The notes under the pieces were generated by a model, which was given only the letters and a program-made list of their open reading frames with translations, did not search any database and had not been told where the DNA came from. Positions 56,613 to 64,000 of a DNA stretch of 64,000 nt are shown piece by piece. The DNA comes from Mesorhizobium sp. B2-7-2 (lineage in GTDB: Bacteria; Pseudomonadota; Alphaproteobacteria; Rhizobiales; Rhizobiaceae): positions 124,001 to 188,000 of the forward strand of contig NZ_VFTZ01000006.1 of assembly GCF_006440775.1 (NCBI RefSeq). The letters are read 5' to 3'. The translations under genes and the position numbers were made by a program. How positions within the stretch are numbered: position 1 is the first letter of the stretch; each line of letters begins with the position of its first letter.

Positions 56613-56966
56613 TTACAGGCCGAGCCAAAGCGCGATGATGGCGAGCACCGCCGGCGCCGTCTGGATGAACAGGATCTTGCGGCCGACGGTCGCCGCGCCG
56701 TAGAGGCCGGCGATGGCGACGCAAAGCAGGAAGAACATATCGATCTGGAACCCGCCGGCGCCGAGATAGAGGCCCCAGATCAGGCCCGCGGCGAGAAAGC
56801 CGTTATAGAGGCCCTGGTTGGCGGCAAGCACCTTCGAGGCGCTGGCGAATTCCGGCGTCAGCCCGAACGCCTTGCGGCCGCGCGGCGTGTCCCACAACAC
56901 CATCTCAAGATAGACGATATAGCAGTGGATCAGCGCCACCAGCCCGACCAGGATATTGCCGACCAT
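56613..56966 (-). CDS. DUF1304-family small membrane protein
   Basis: A 117-residue protein with four transmembrane helices: ILVGLVALIHCYIVYLEMVLW, then VLAANQGLYNGFLAAGLIWGL (with the conserved NQGLYNGFLAAGL motif of DUF1304), FFLLCVAIAGLYGAATV and PAVLAIIALWLGL. The function of the family is unknown. The start at 56966 has GGAGGGG upstream; the longer open frame overlaps the divergent carboxypeptidase gene and is not credible. Confidence 0.88.
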   Translation of the reverse strand: MVGNILVGLVALIHCYIVYLEMVLWDTPRGRKAFGLTPEFASASKVLAANQGLYNGFLAAGLIWGLYLGAGGFQIDMFFLLCVAIAGLYGAATVGRKILFIQTAPAVLAIIALWLGL

Positions 56967-57111
56967 TGTCCCCTCCGTCCTTCGGACAAGCATTGACCAC
57001 ACGTCGACGACGCCGCGCAAGATAGGCTGACCCTGGAACCGCCAACCAGGGTTGCCAAGCTTCGCGCCTTGGTATCTTTTCGCGCCAGCCCCTTTGCAGC
57101 CGGAACCCATC

Positions 57112-58596
57112 ATGTCCTTCCACAAACTCGACCAACTCGGCCATAAGCTCGAAGCGCTGGAGCATGCCTTAGCGATCCTCGGCGCCGACGAAGCGACGCA
57201 TATGGCGGTCGGCGGCGGCGAGAAGCGCGCCGAGGCGATGTCCTCGCTTGCCGGCATGCTGCACCGCCAAGCCACAGCGCCCGAGATCGGCGACTGGATT
57301 TCGGCGGCCGAAGCCGAGCCGCTCGGCGAAGAGCAGCAGGCGGCGGTGCGGGAACTGCGCCGCCAATACACCAACCTCACTTGCCTGCCGGTCGAATTCG
57401 TCGAGCGCCAGACGGTGGCGCGCATGCGCTCCGAGCAGCTTTGGCGCGACCTGCGCGCCAGGAACGACTGGGCCGGCTTCCTGCCGGCGCTGGAAGGCGT
57501 CGTGACCCTGGTGCGCGAGGAAGCGGCGCTGCGCGCCGACGCGCTCGGCCTCGTCCCTTATGACGCGCTGATGGAGCAATACGATCCCGGCAACCGCGCC
57601 GCCGACATCACGCCGGTGTTTGCCGAGCTGAAGGCCTTCCTGCGCGACTTCCTGCCGCACGCGCTGGCCGTGCAGGATGCGCGGCTGGCAAAGCATCCGC
57701 GAAAGCCGCTCTCCGGCAGCTATGCCGTCGAGCGCCAGCGCGAGCTCGGCCTTGCCATGATGGCTGCCGTCGGCTTCGATCTCACCCACGGCTCGCTGTC
57801 GGTATCGCATCATCCCTTCTGCGGCGGCGTGCCGACCGACGTGCGCATCACCACCCGATACAAGACCTCCGACTTCCTGTCGGCGCTGATGGGCGTACTG
57901 CACGAGACCGGCCACGCCCTCTACGAGCAGAACCTGCCGAAAGCCTGGTCGCACTGGCCGCTCGGCAAGGCACGCGGCATGGCCGTGCATGAGAGCCAGA
58001 GCCTGTTTGTCGAAAAGCAGATCGGCCGTAACCCGGCCTTCTGGCGCTGGGCGCTGCCGGTGGTCGAGAAACATCTCGGCGAAGCCTGGTCGATCGACGA
58101 CATCCTGCCGCATGTCCACCATGTCGAGCGCGGCCTGATCCGCGTCGACGCCGACGAAGTCACCTATCCGCTGCATGTCATCCTGCGCTACGAGCTCGAG
58201 CAGGAACTCGTGTCCGGCCGGCTGGAGGTCGCCGACCTGCCCGAGGCGTGGGACGCGAAGATGCGCGATTATCTCGGGCTTTCGACCATCGACAATCCGG
58301 CCGACGGCCCGATGCAGGACGTGCACTGGCCGGGCGCCGCCTTCGGCTATTTCCCCTCCTATACGCTGGGCGCCATGATGGCCGCGCAGCAATGGGCGGC
58401 TCTGACCAGGGAGCATCCGTCCGCCGACCAGGACCTCGCCAAGGGCGATTTCAGCGCCATCAATGAGTGGCGTCGCGCAAAGATCTGGTCGCAGGGATCG
58501 CGCTGGTCGACGCCGGACCTGCTCGAGCGCGCCACCGGCGAGAAGCTCAACGCCGCTTACTTCACCGAGCACTTGAGCAGGCGCTACGGCAACTGA
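57112..58596 (+). CDS. M32-family metallocarboxypeptidase (thermostable carboxypeptidase 1-like)
   Basis: A 494-residue, mostly helical zinc carboxypeptidase. The zinc motif is HETGH (264-268), with the third ligand Glu in AVHESQSLFVEKQIGRNPAFW downstream; SHHPFCGG, DVRITTRY and ALYEQNL are conserved in the family. It trims C-terminal residues from peptides in the cytosol. The start at 57112 (MSFHKLDQLGHK) matches the family N-terminus. Confidence 0.95.
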   Translation: MSFHKLDQLGHKLEALEHALAILGADEATHMAVGGGEKRAEAMSSLAGMLHRQATAPEIGDWISAAEAEPLGEEQQAAVRELRRQYTNLTCLPVEFVERQTVARMRSEQLWRDLRARNDWAGFLPALEGVVTLVREEAALRADALGLVPYDALMEQYDPGNRAADITPVFAELKAFLRDFLPHALAVQDARLAKHPRKPLSGSYAVERQRELGLAMMAAVGFDLTHGSLSVSHHPFCGGVPTDVRITTRYKTSDFLSALMGVLHETGHALYEQNLPKAWSHWPLGKARGMAVHESQSLFVEKQIGRNPAFWRWALPVVEKHLGEAWSIDDILPHVHHVERGLIRVDADEVTYPLHVILRYELEQELVSGRLEVADLPEAWDAKMRDYLGLSTIDNPADGPMQDVHWPGAAFGYFPSYTLGAMMAAQQWAALTREHPSADQDLAKGDFSAINEWRRAKIWSQGSRWSTPDLLERATGEKLNAAYFTEHLSRRYGN

Positions 58597-58629
58597 CCCG
58601 CGGGTCGAAACCAGCTGGGTGCGGCGTGC

Positions 58630-60432
58630 CTACTCCGCCGCGCCCTTGAAGGCGCTGGCGCCCGTCTCGAACTGCAGCTTGGCGAGTCGCGTGTAGATGC
58701 CGCCCTTGGCGACCAGGCTCTGATGCGTGCCTTCCTCGACGATGCGCCCGCCGTCCATGACCAGGATGCGGTCCGCCTTGAGCACTGTCGCCAGCCGGTG
58801 CGCGATGACGATGGTGGTGCGGCCGCGCATCAGCCGCTCCAGCGCTCTTTGCACCAGCGTCTCGCTCTCGGCGTCGAGCGCCGAGGTCGCTTCGTCGAGC
58901 AGCAGGATCGGCGCGTCGCGCAGGATGGCCCGCGCAATCGCGATGCGCTGGCGCTGCCCGCCGGACAGCGTCACGCCACGCTCGCCGACCTGGCTGTCAT
59001 AGCCCTTGTCGAGTTTTAGAATGAATTCATCGGCAAGCGCATCCTTCGCTGCCGCTTCGATCTCGGCCTCGCTGGCGCCCGGCCGGCCAAAGCTGATGTT
59101 GTCGGCAGCGCTCGCCGCGAAGATGGTGACGTCCTGCGGCACGATGGCTATGCGCGCGCGGATGGCGGCGGGGTCGGCCTCGCGCACATCGACGCCGTCG
59201 ATGACGATGCGCCCGCCCTCGGGATCGTAGAAGCGCAGGATCAGCGAGAAGACGGTGCTTTTTCCTGCGCCCGAGGGACCGACGATCGCCACTGTCTCGC
59301 CAGGCTTCACCTGGAAGCTCAGGCCGTGCACGGCGGCACGGTCCGGGCGTGCCGGATAGGAGAAGGAGACGTCGTCGAAACTGACGGCGCCTTTTGCCTT
59401 GGCCGGCAATGGCAAAGGATCGGCGGGTGGCAGGATGGCCGGTTTCTCGGCCAGGATCTCCGTCAGCCGCTCGGCGGCGCCCGCCGCCTGCGACAGCTCG
59501 CTCCAGACCTCCGACAGCGCGCCGAGCGCGCCGGCGGCAAACACCGAATAGAGCAGGAACTGGCCGAGCGTGCCCGGCGACAGCGTGCCGGCAAGCACGT
59601 CGCGCGAGCCGAACCACAGCACCGCGACCACCGAGGAGAAGATCATGAAGATGGCGAAGAAGGTCAGGAATGAGCGTGCGAACACCGAGGCCCGCGCCGC
59701 CTCGAAGGCGGCGTCGACAGCGTCTGCAAAGCGGCCGGTGACGAGCTTTTCGTTGGTGAAGGCCTGCAGCGTGCGCACCGCGCCGATCTGCTCGCTGGCA
59801 TAGGCGGTGGCCTCGGCGAGCGTGTCCTGCGCTTGCCGGGACTTGCGCCGCACCGAGCGGCCGAAGGCGACCAGCGGCAGCACGATCACCGGAATGGCTG
59901 CAATGACCAGGCCGGAAAGTTTCGGACTGGTGACCACCATCATCGCCACCGCGCCGAGGCCCAGGATCAAATTGCGCAACGCGACCGAGGCGGTTGCGCC
60001 GACCGCCGACTTCACCTGCGTGGTGTCGGCGGCAAGCCGCGACACGATCTCGCCCGAATGCGCGCGATCGAAGAACGCCGGCGACAGCGTCGTGACATGC
60101 GAAAAGACGTCGCGGCGAATGTCGGCCACGACCCGCTCGCCGAGCGTGATGACGAAATAGTAGCGGCTGGCCGAAGCGGCCGCCAGCAAAGCCGCCATCA
60201 GAACCAGCGCCGCGAAATATTCCGCGATGAAGGTGGAGCTAGCGGCCTGGAAACCATGGTCGATCATGCGCCGCACGGCCATCGGCAAGGCGAGCGTCGT
60301 CACCGCCGCCACGATCAGCGAGATGACGGCGCCTATTACCAGCTTCCGGTAGCGGGTAACGTACGGAAAGAGGCTGCGGAGCGGCCGGACCGAGCGTCTG
60401 CGCTCGCTTGCGCTGCCACCGATTTCCGCCAT
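58630..60432 (-). CDS. ABC exporter half-transporter (MsbA/HlyB-type, fused membrane and ATPase domains)
   Basis: A 600-residue protein with six transmembrane helices (about 30-305) and a C-terminal ATPase: Walker A GPSGAGKST, signature LSGGQRQRIAIARA, Walker B ILLLDEATSALD and H-loop IAHRL. Homodimers of this type export lipids, peptides or drugs. The coupling sequence GEIVSRLAADTTQVK is typical of the ABCB subfamily. The start at 60432 was chosen because AGAGGAAACG lies upstream. No substrate can be named. Confidence 0.92.
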   Translation of the reverse strand: MAEIGGSASERRRSVRPLRSLFPYVTRYRKLVIGAVISLIVAAVTTLALPMAVRRMIDHGFQAASSTFIAEYFAALVLMAALLAAASASRYYFVITLGERVVADIRRDVFSHVTTLSPAFFDRAHSGEIVSRLAADTTQVKSAVGATASVALRNLILGLGAVAMMVVTSPKLSGLVIAAIPVIVLPLVAFGRSVRRKSRQAQDTLAEATAYASEQIGAVRTLQAFTNEKLVTGRFADAVDAAFEAARASVFARSFLTFFAIFMIFSSVVAVLWFGSRDVLAGTLSPGTLGQFLLYSVFAAGALGALSEVWSELSQAAGAAERLTEILAEKPAILPPADPLPLPAKAKGAVSFDDVSFSYPARPDRAAVHGLSFQVKPGETVAIVGPSGAGKSTVFSLILRFYDPEGGRIVIDGVDVREADPAAIRARIAIVPQDVTIFAASAADNISFGRPGASEAEIEAAAKDALADEFILKLDKGYDSQVGERGVTLSGGQRQRIAIARAILRDAPILLLDEATSALDAESETLVQRALERLMRGRTTIVIAHRLATVLKADRILVMDGGRIVEEGTHQSLVAKGGIYTRLAKLQFETGASAFKGAAE

Positions 60433-60638
60433 GAGCGTTTCCTCTGGCCGCTTGGCGGGACCGCGCTTCAATATGCGCCCGCCGCGGCCTTGTGATTCAA
60501 TTCCGGCTGATGTATAGGCTCGCCGACCGTTTTAGAAGCCGTGGCTTTTCATTAGCTGCGGCTTCGAGTTTTAAAAAGGGGCGCATCGACGCAGGCCTTC
60601 AGGCCCGTTGCCAGCGCCGGCAGCCAGGAAACACGACA

Positions 60639-60860
60639 ATGAAGGCCGATATCCATCCCGACTACCACACCATCAAGGTCGTCATGACCGATGGCACCGA
60701 ATACCAGACCCGTTCGACCTGGGGCAAGGAAGGCGACACGATGAACCTCGACATCGACCCGACCACGCACCCGGCCTGGACCGGCGGCCAGCAGACCCTG
60801 CTCGACCGCGGCGGCCGCCTCTCGAAATTCAAGAAGCGCTTCGAAGGTTTCGGCCTCTAA
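60639..60860 (+). CDS. rpmE: 50S ribosomal protein L31
   Basis: A 73-residue protein starting [29 protein letters not shown]. It lacks the CxxC zinc pair of the C+ form, so it is the Cys-free L31 type. It contacts 5S rRNA and the small subunit. The upstream region from 60560 holds several GC-rich hairpins and may be a leader. A terminator follows. Confidence 0.96.
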   Translation: MKADIHPDYHTIKVVMTDGTEYQTRSTWGKEGDTMNLDIDPTTHPAWTGGQQTLLDRGGRLSKFKKRFEGFGL

Positions 60861-60883
60861 GCCTTCATCCGCTTTGTCGCAGA

Positions 60884-60913
60884 TCAAAAACCCGCCTTCG
60901 AGGCGGGTTTTTT
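60884..60913 (+). terminator. Intrinsic terminator of rpmE
   Basis: aaaacccgcctt pairs with aggcgggtttt around cg, followed by a run of six T on the plus strand. Confidence 0.92.
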
Positions 60914-60919
60914 GTTGGC

Positions 60920-61155
60920 CGCATTTCTTCTCCCCGTTCTACGGTGAGAAGGTGCCCAAAGGGCGGATGAGGGGCAGCGCCGACCTCGACAAGTTGATCA
61001 TCGGGCAAACAGGCTCATTGAGGCGCACTTTTCAGAACTCGGCGACAGTGCGCTTTTTCGACGACGCCAATGTCCTAGGCCGGCGCAGCCCCTCACCTGC
61101 CTGCCGGCATCCTCTCCCCGTATAGTGACGGGGAGAGGTGCTCTCGCCGGCGATT
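60920..61155. repeat. Inverted-repeat intergenic element (mosaic)
   Basis: The left part (60926-60981: cttctccccgttctacggtg, ggtgcccaaagggcggatg, aggggc) and the right part (61086-61150, reverse orientation: agcccctcacctgcctgccg, ctctccccgtatagtgacgg) are diverged inverted copies with about 105 bases between them. Such paired elements are common in rhizobial genomes. The 314-base gap between rpmE and the TetR gene holds nothing else. Confidence 0.65.
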
Positions 61156-61174
61156 TCGCCAATCGCCATAGTCT

Positions 61175-61816
61175 CTACTCTTCCACCAGTTCCCTCAGCG
61201 CCATGCGCTTGTAAGCCGCGACCAGCCTGTCGCCCTCGTCCCGCTCGACGGAGATCGCCAGCCGCACCGCGGCCTCGCCCATCTGCCAGACGAGAAACGC
61301 GGCCGTCTCCAATTCGATCGGATCGGCATCGGGGCGAATCCGCTTCAGCACCGCGAGCAGGAAGTCGGCATTGGCGCGGCTGTCGGCGAGCTCCAGTTCG
61401 CGCAGCGCCTTGTCGGCTTGCGTGCCCGACCAGATGTCGCGCATCACCGGCTCGGCCAGGAACAGCTGGTAGTAGATATCGACCAGCTCCGAAAACGACC
61501 TGCGCAGGCCTTCAGCATCGCTGACATCCTTCAGCGCCGCGGAAATGCAGGCTTGGCTTTCGGCCGTGTAGCGCTCGGCCAGCGCCCAGACGATCGCCCG
61601 CTTGTCCGGGAAGAACTGGTAGAGCGAGCCGATCGACACCCCCGCCCGTTCCGCCACCTCGCCCATACGCATGGCGTCGCTGCCCTGCTCGGCAATCAAG
61701 GCCGAGGCGGCGGCAAGCATGCGCTCGACCCGCTCGCGGCTGCGCTGCTGGCTCGGCGACCGGCGCGGCGAAGCGATTGCCGCCTGGTCCGGCTTGGCGG
61801 TGACTTTTCCATCCAT
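61175..61816 (-). CDS. TetR-family transcriptional regulator
   Basis: A 213-residue regulator with the TetR helix-turn-helix near residues 30-75 (VERMLAAASALIAEQGSDAMRMGEVAERAGVSIGSLYQFFPDKRAIVWALAERY). The C-terminal ligand domain carries SFSELVDIYYQLFLAEPVMRDIW. It is divergent from a DUF1772 gene, which is its likely target. Confidence 0.93.
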   Translation of the reverse strand: MDGKVTAKPDQAAIASPRRSPSQQRSRERVERMLAAASALIAEQGSDAMRMGEVAERAGVSIGSLYQFFPDKRAIVWALAERYTAESQACISAALKDVSDAEGLRRSFSELVDIYYQLFLAEPVMRDIWSGTQADKALRELELADSRANADFLLAVLKRIRPDADPIELETAAFLVWQMGEAAVRLAISVERDEGDRLVAAYKRMALRELVEE

Positions 61817-61855
61817 GGCTCTCTCCAGGCGATTCTCCGAAACCGGCTTGACTCA

Positions 61856-61908
61856 CAAAATACGAGGGTTTATCACGTTTTGCAAATGTGAGGATTAGTC
61901 GCATTTTG
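61856..61908. promoter_or_regulatory. Candidate TetR operator region between tetR and the DUF1772 gene
   Basis: The AT-rich gap has caaaatacga (61856-61865) and tcgcattttg (61899-61908), an inverted pair with one mismatch separated by 33 bases, and repeated gtga/tcac steps between them. Both divergent promoters must lie here; the operator assignment is tentative. Confidence 0.35.
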
Positions 61909-61941
61909 AAATCGAGCAAAACCGGCATTGGAGCAACTGAG

Positions 61942-62418
61942 ATGATGAAACTTCTTCCCACCCTCACCTTTGTCGCCGCGATCGGCTCCGGCGTCGTCGG
62001 CGGCGTCTTCTTCGCCTTCTCGAATTTCGTCATGGCAGCACTTGCCCGGCTGCCTGTCCCAAGCGGCATCGCGGCGATGAATTCGATCAACGTCACGGTG
62101 ATCACGCCGACCTTCATGACGGCGCTGTTCGGCACCGGCCTCATCTGCCTCGTGTTGATCGCAGCGGCTCTCTTCGGCTGGAGCCAGTCGGGCACCTATT
62201 GGCTGCTCGCCGGGGCCGTGATCTATTTCGTCGGCAATCCGATCGTGACCATGGTCTTCAACGTGCCGCTCAATGACGCTTTAGCCGCCGTCGATCCTGC
62301 CAGCGCCAACGGCGCCGCCGTGTGGGCAAACCATCTGAGCGAGTGGGTAATGTGGAATCACGTCCGCACCGTCACCGCGATCGTGGCGATGGCCTGCTTC
62401 ATCATGGCATTGATCTGA
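61942..62418 (+). CDS. DUF1772-family membrane protein
   Basis: A 158-residue protein with four transmembrane helices: LTFVAAIGSGVVGGVFFAFSNFVMAAL, VITPTFMTALFGTGLICLVLIAAALFG, YWLLAGAVIYFVGNPIVTMVFNVPLN and the C-terminal RTVTAIVAMACFIMAL. The NVPLNDALA and WNHVRT motifs are those of DUF1772, a family that includes anthrone oxygenase-like enzymes. GGAG lies nine bases before ATG 61942. Control by the divergent TetR protein is likely. Confidence 0.88.
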   Translation: MMKLLPTLTFVAAIGSGVVGGVFFAFSNFVMAALARLPVPSGIAAMNSINVTVITPTFMTALFGTGLICLVLIAAALFGWSQSGTYWLLAGAVIYFVGNPIVTMVFNVPLNDALAAVDPASANGAAVWANHLSEWVMWNHVRTVTAIVAMACFIMALI

Positions 62419-62437
62419 AGACGGCAGTCCGCGAATG

Positions 62438-62472
62438 CACCCCCCGAAGGTTGCGTCCAACTTTCGGGGGCA
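62438..62472. terminator. Hairpin between the converging DUF1772 and SelW-like genes
   Basis: cccccgaaggtt and aactttcggggg form a stem with one mismatch around gcgtcc. No long T-run follows on either strand, so its strength as a terminator is uncertain. Confidence 0.5.
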
Positions 62473-62477
62473 GTTCA

Positions 62478-62786
62478 TCAGGCGGGGTCTTTTTTGCGAT
62501 CCTTGCGATCAGCGTGACCGAGGTCGCGCTCCGGGTCGATGACATCGCGAACCAGCTGTTTGAGCTTTGCCGCGTCCGGAAAACCGCCGTCGCGCTTGCG
62601 CTCCCAGATCAGCACGTCATTGCAGGCGATAGTGAAGATGCCGCCGGTGCCCGGCACCAGCGTCACTTCGCCGAGATCTGTGCCGAAGGTCGAAAGCAGC
62701 TCCTGCGCCATCCAGCCGGCCCGCAGCAGCCACTGGCACTGCGTGCAGTAGGTGATGCGGATGACGGGCTGCGGCTTCTCGCTCAT
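62478..62786 (-). CDS. SelT/SelW/SelH-family thioredoxin-fold protein (Rdx)
   Basis: A 102-residue protein with the redox CxxC motif in ITYCTQCQWLLRA (Cys14 and Cys17) and the later GTGGIFTIACNDVLIWERKRDGGFPDAAKLKQLVRD, which is the conserved C-terminal half of bacterial Rdx proteins. Standard Cys is used in place of selenocysteine. The last 15 residues are charged. It lies 18 bases after yebC on the same strand and may be cotranscribed. Confidence 0.92.
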   Translation of the reverse strand: MSEKPQPVIRITYCTQCQWLLRAGWMAQELLSTFGTDLGEVTLVPGTGGIFTIACNDVLIWERKRDGGFPDAAKLKQLVRDVIDPERDLGHADRKDRKKDPA

Positions 62787-62804
62787 GTCGTGTCGCGTGG
62801 CCGG

Positions 62805-63554
62805 TCAGGCTGCGCTGAGCTTGGCCATCGTCTCGTCGTCGACCTCGAAATTGGCGTAGACGCTCTGCACGTCGTCATCGTCCTCGAGGGTGGCGACCAG
62901 CTTCATCAGCGACTGCGCCCGCTCTTCGTCGACCGGGACGTTGTTCTGCGGCTGCCAGATCGGCTTGACCGATTCCGCCTCGCCGAGCGCCGCCTCGAGC
63001 GACTTCGAAACGTCGCCGAGATTCTCGAAGGCGCAATAGATGGTGTGGCCTTCCTCGTCCGATTCCACGTCGTCGGCGCCGGCCTCGATCGCTGCTTCCA
63101 TCACCTTGTCGGCGCTGCCGGCCGAGGCCGAATAATAGATCTCGCCGGCACGGTTCCACATGAACGACACCGAGCCGGTTTCGCCGAGCGCTCCGCCGGC
63201 CTTGGTGAAGGCCGCGCGCACATTGGAGGCCGAGCGGTTGCGGTTGTCGGTCAGCACTTCCACGATCAGCGCCACGCCGCCGGGGCCGTAGCCTTCGTAG
63301 CGCACCGCCTCGTAATTCTCGCCGTCGCCCGTGGACGCCTTGTTGATGGCCCGCTGGATGTTGTCCTTCGGCATCGACACTGCCTTGGCGTTCTGCACGG
63401 CGAGGCGAAGCCGCGGGTTCATCGATACATCGGGCGTCCCGGTCTTGGCGGCAACGGTGATTTCGCGTGCCAGCTTGGAAAACATTTTCGACCGCACCGC
63501 GTCCTGGCGGCCCTTGCGGTGCATGATATTCTTGAACTGCGAATGGCCAGCCAT
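62805..63554 (-). CDS. yebC: YebC/PmpR-family protein
   Basis: A 249-residue protein with the family start [31 protein letters not shown], the block [25 protein letters not shown] and the acidic C-terminal half ([17 protein letters not shown]). Family members act as transcriptional regulators, and recent work links YebC to easing ribosome stalls at polyproline. It often adjoins ruvC; here ruvCAB is 21 kb away. Confidence 0.97.
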   Translation of the reverse strand: MAGHSQFKNIMHRKGRQDAVRSKMFSKLAREITVAAKTGTPDVSMNPRLRLAVQNAKAVSMPKDNIQRAINKASTGDGENYEAVRYEGYGPGGVALIVEVLTDNRNRSASNVRAAFTKAGGALGETGSVSFMWNRAGEIYYSASAGSADKVMEAAIEAGADDVESDEEGHTIYCAFENLGDVSKSLEAALGEAESVKPIWQPQNNVPVDEERAQSLMKLVATLEDDDDVQSVYANFEVDDETMAKLSAA

Positions 63555-63576
63555 GGCACCCCTGTCGTGTTCGCCT

Positions 63577-63631
63577 AGAGCATCTCGAAGCGAGGTTTTG
63601 TCACTCTTGTCTTCGGGAAATGCTCGAATTC
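63577..63631. repeat. Degenerate dispersed repeat upstream of yebC
   Basis: agagcatctcgaagcgaggt and cttcgggaaatgctcgaatt form an imperfect inverted repeat; agcat and gggaaatgct resemble family B ends. No gene lies in the 63555-63755 gap. Confidence 0.45.
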
Positions 63632-63755
63632 AAATTCTCAGAACGCCCCGGGCATGCCTGCGAAGGCGCGCGGCGCTCTTTGTCGGAATGGCCGGCTTAT
63701 AGATAAATCGGCTCAATTCGTCCAGACGCTGTTGCTTCGGCGTTGAGCCGGCCGC

Positions 63756-64000
63756 TCACCCTTCCAGATCGGTTTTCAGCCGATCGAGAATGCTGACGGC
63801 GTGGCCGGCATACCGGCTGATCCAGCGGTCGTGGATCTGCTTGATCGGCAGTGCATTGAGGTGGTTCCAGCGCTCGCGTCCCTCGCGCCTCGCCACCACC
63901 AGATCGGCCTCCTCCAAGACTTTCAGGTGCATCATCACCGTGCAGCGGTCCATATCCGGGAACGCCTCGCACAGCGCGCCGGTGGTCTGCGGCTGATCCT
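63756..64000 (-). CDS. ArsR-family winged-helix regulator, truncated by the window edge
   Basis: The frame is open from the window end to 63756; about 81 residues are visible. QTTGALCEAFPDMDRCTVMMHLKVLEEADLVVARREGRERWNHLN covers the recognition helix and wing of an ArsR-type regulator, and the C-terminal 30 residues form a helix (DRWISRYAGHAVSILDRLKTDL). The N-terminus lies beyond base 64000. The typical ArsR metal-binding Cys motif is not complete in the visible part, so it may respond to something other than metals. Relatives of this type often precede an SRPBCC-domain gene. Confidence 0.8.
   Translation of the reverse strand, partial: DQPQTTGALCEAFPDMDRCTVMMHLKVLEEADLVVARREGRERWNHLNALPIKQIHDRWISRYAGHAVSILDRLKTDLEG

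Noticed and set aside
57169-58572. A 467-codon minus-strand open frame across the M32 carboxypeptidase
   Set aside because: Exact complement of the zinc protease reading frame, with no protein-like features.

Overview
The window is chromosomal DNA of about 63% GC (estimated by eye) from an alphaproteobacterium of the order Rhizobiales, most likely Mesorhizobium or a close relative in the Phyllobacteriaceae. The indications are the gene content and order (ybgC-tolQRAB-pal-cpoB-tilS-ftsH-glmM, serC-serA, ruvCAB, an RcdA-type CtrA-degradation adaptor, Omp25/Omp31-type outer membrane proteins), a serC leader RNA of the alphaproteobacterial type, CtrA-like TTAA-N7-TTAAC boxes, and several families of dispersed palindromic repeats of the kind that fill rhizobial intergenic regions. 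It is mostly housekeeping backbone with small accessory inserts. No phage, transposase, CRISPR array, rRNA or tRNA was seen.

Layout. 1-4.2 kb: the 3' end of rpoH, a 185-bp palindromic element, a secreted caspase-like/Sel1 protein and an M48 lipoprotein metalloprotease. 4.3-8.9 kb: a thiamine block, with thiB-thiP-thiQ on the minus strand behind a TPP riboswitch and a divergent thiamine pyrophosphokinase. 8.9-18.9 kb: an ABC-F ATPase, a ccdAB toxin-antitoxin pair, an unknown Pro/Ala-rich membrane protein, purA, an EamA transporter, and serC-serA behind the serC RNA. 19-25.9 kb: two paralogous outer membrane proteins, glmM, and an accessory cluster (a secreted Cys-module protein and an HxlR regulator divergent from an SDR and an imine-reductase-like enzyme) lying between glmM and ftsH. 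25.9-36.4 kb: ftsH, tilS, cpoB, pal, a four-helix-bundle cassette in inverted repeats, tolB, tolA, tolR, tolQ and ybgC. 36.5-42.1 kb: a secreted GH5 glycosidase, a Tat-exported phosphoesterase, and ruvC-vapB-vapC-ruvA-abrB-ruvB. 42-47 kb: a glycosyltransferase, rcdA, a strong small-RNA candidate, a CopD/DUF2269-like membrane protein, a TauE permease and a glutamine amidotransferase. 47-56.5 kb: a ThiE-like protein, a Sel1 protein, a quinone oxidoreductase with a divergent LysR regulator, efp, suhB, a HlyIII-like protein, a MotA/TolQ-like plus MotB/OmpA-like pair and a small secreted protein. 56.6-64 kb: DUF1304, M32 carboxypeptidase, an ABC exporter, rpmE, a TetR-DUF1772 divergon, a SelW-like protein, yebC and a truncated ArsR regulator.

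How the parts work together. thiBPQ takes up thiamine and the adjacent kinase converts it to TPP, which should feed back on the riboswitch. serC and serA catalyse two consecutive steps of serine synthesis behind one RNA leader. TolQRAB-Pal-CpoB forms the envelope constriction machinery. The most unusual arrangements are (a) the ruv operon, which carries a complete VapBC module between ruvC and ruvA and a second, unpaired AbrB/VapB-like gene between ruvA and ruvB; and (b) the rcdA region, where two CtrA-type boxes bracket an unannotated intrinsic-terminator sRNA carrying an exposed anti-Shine-Dalgarno motif, with matching boxes in front of both outer membrane protein genes.
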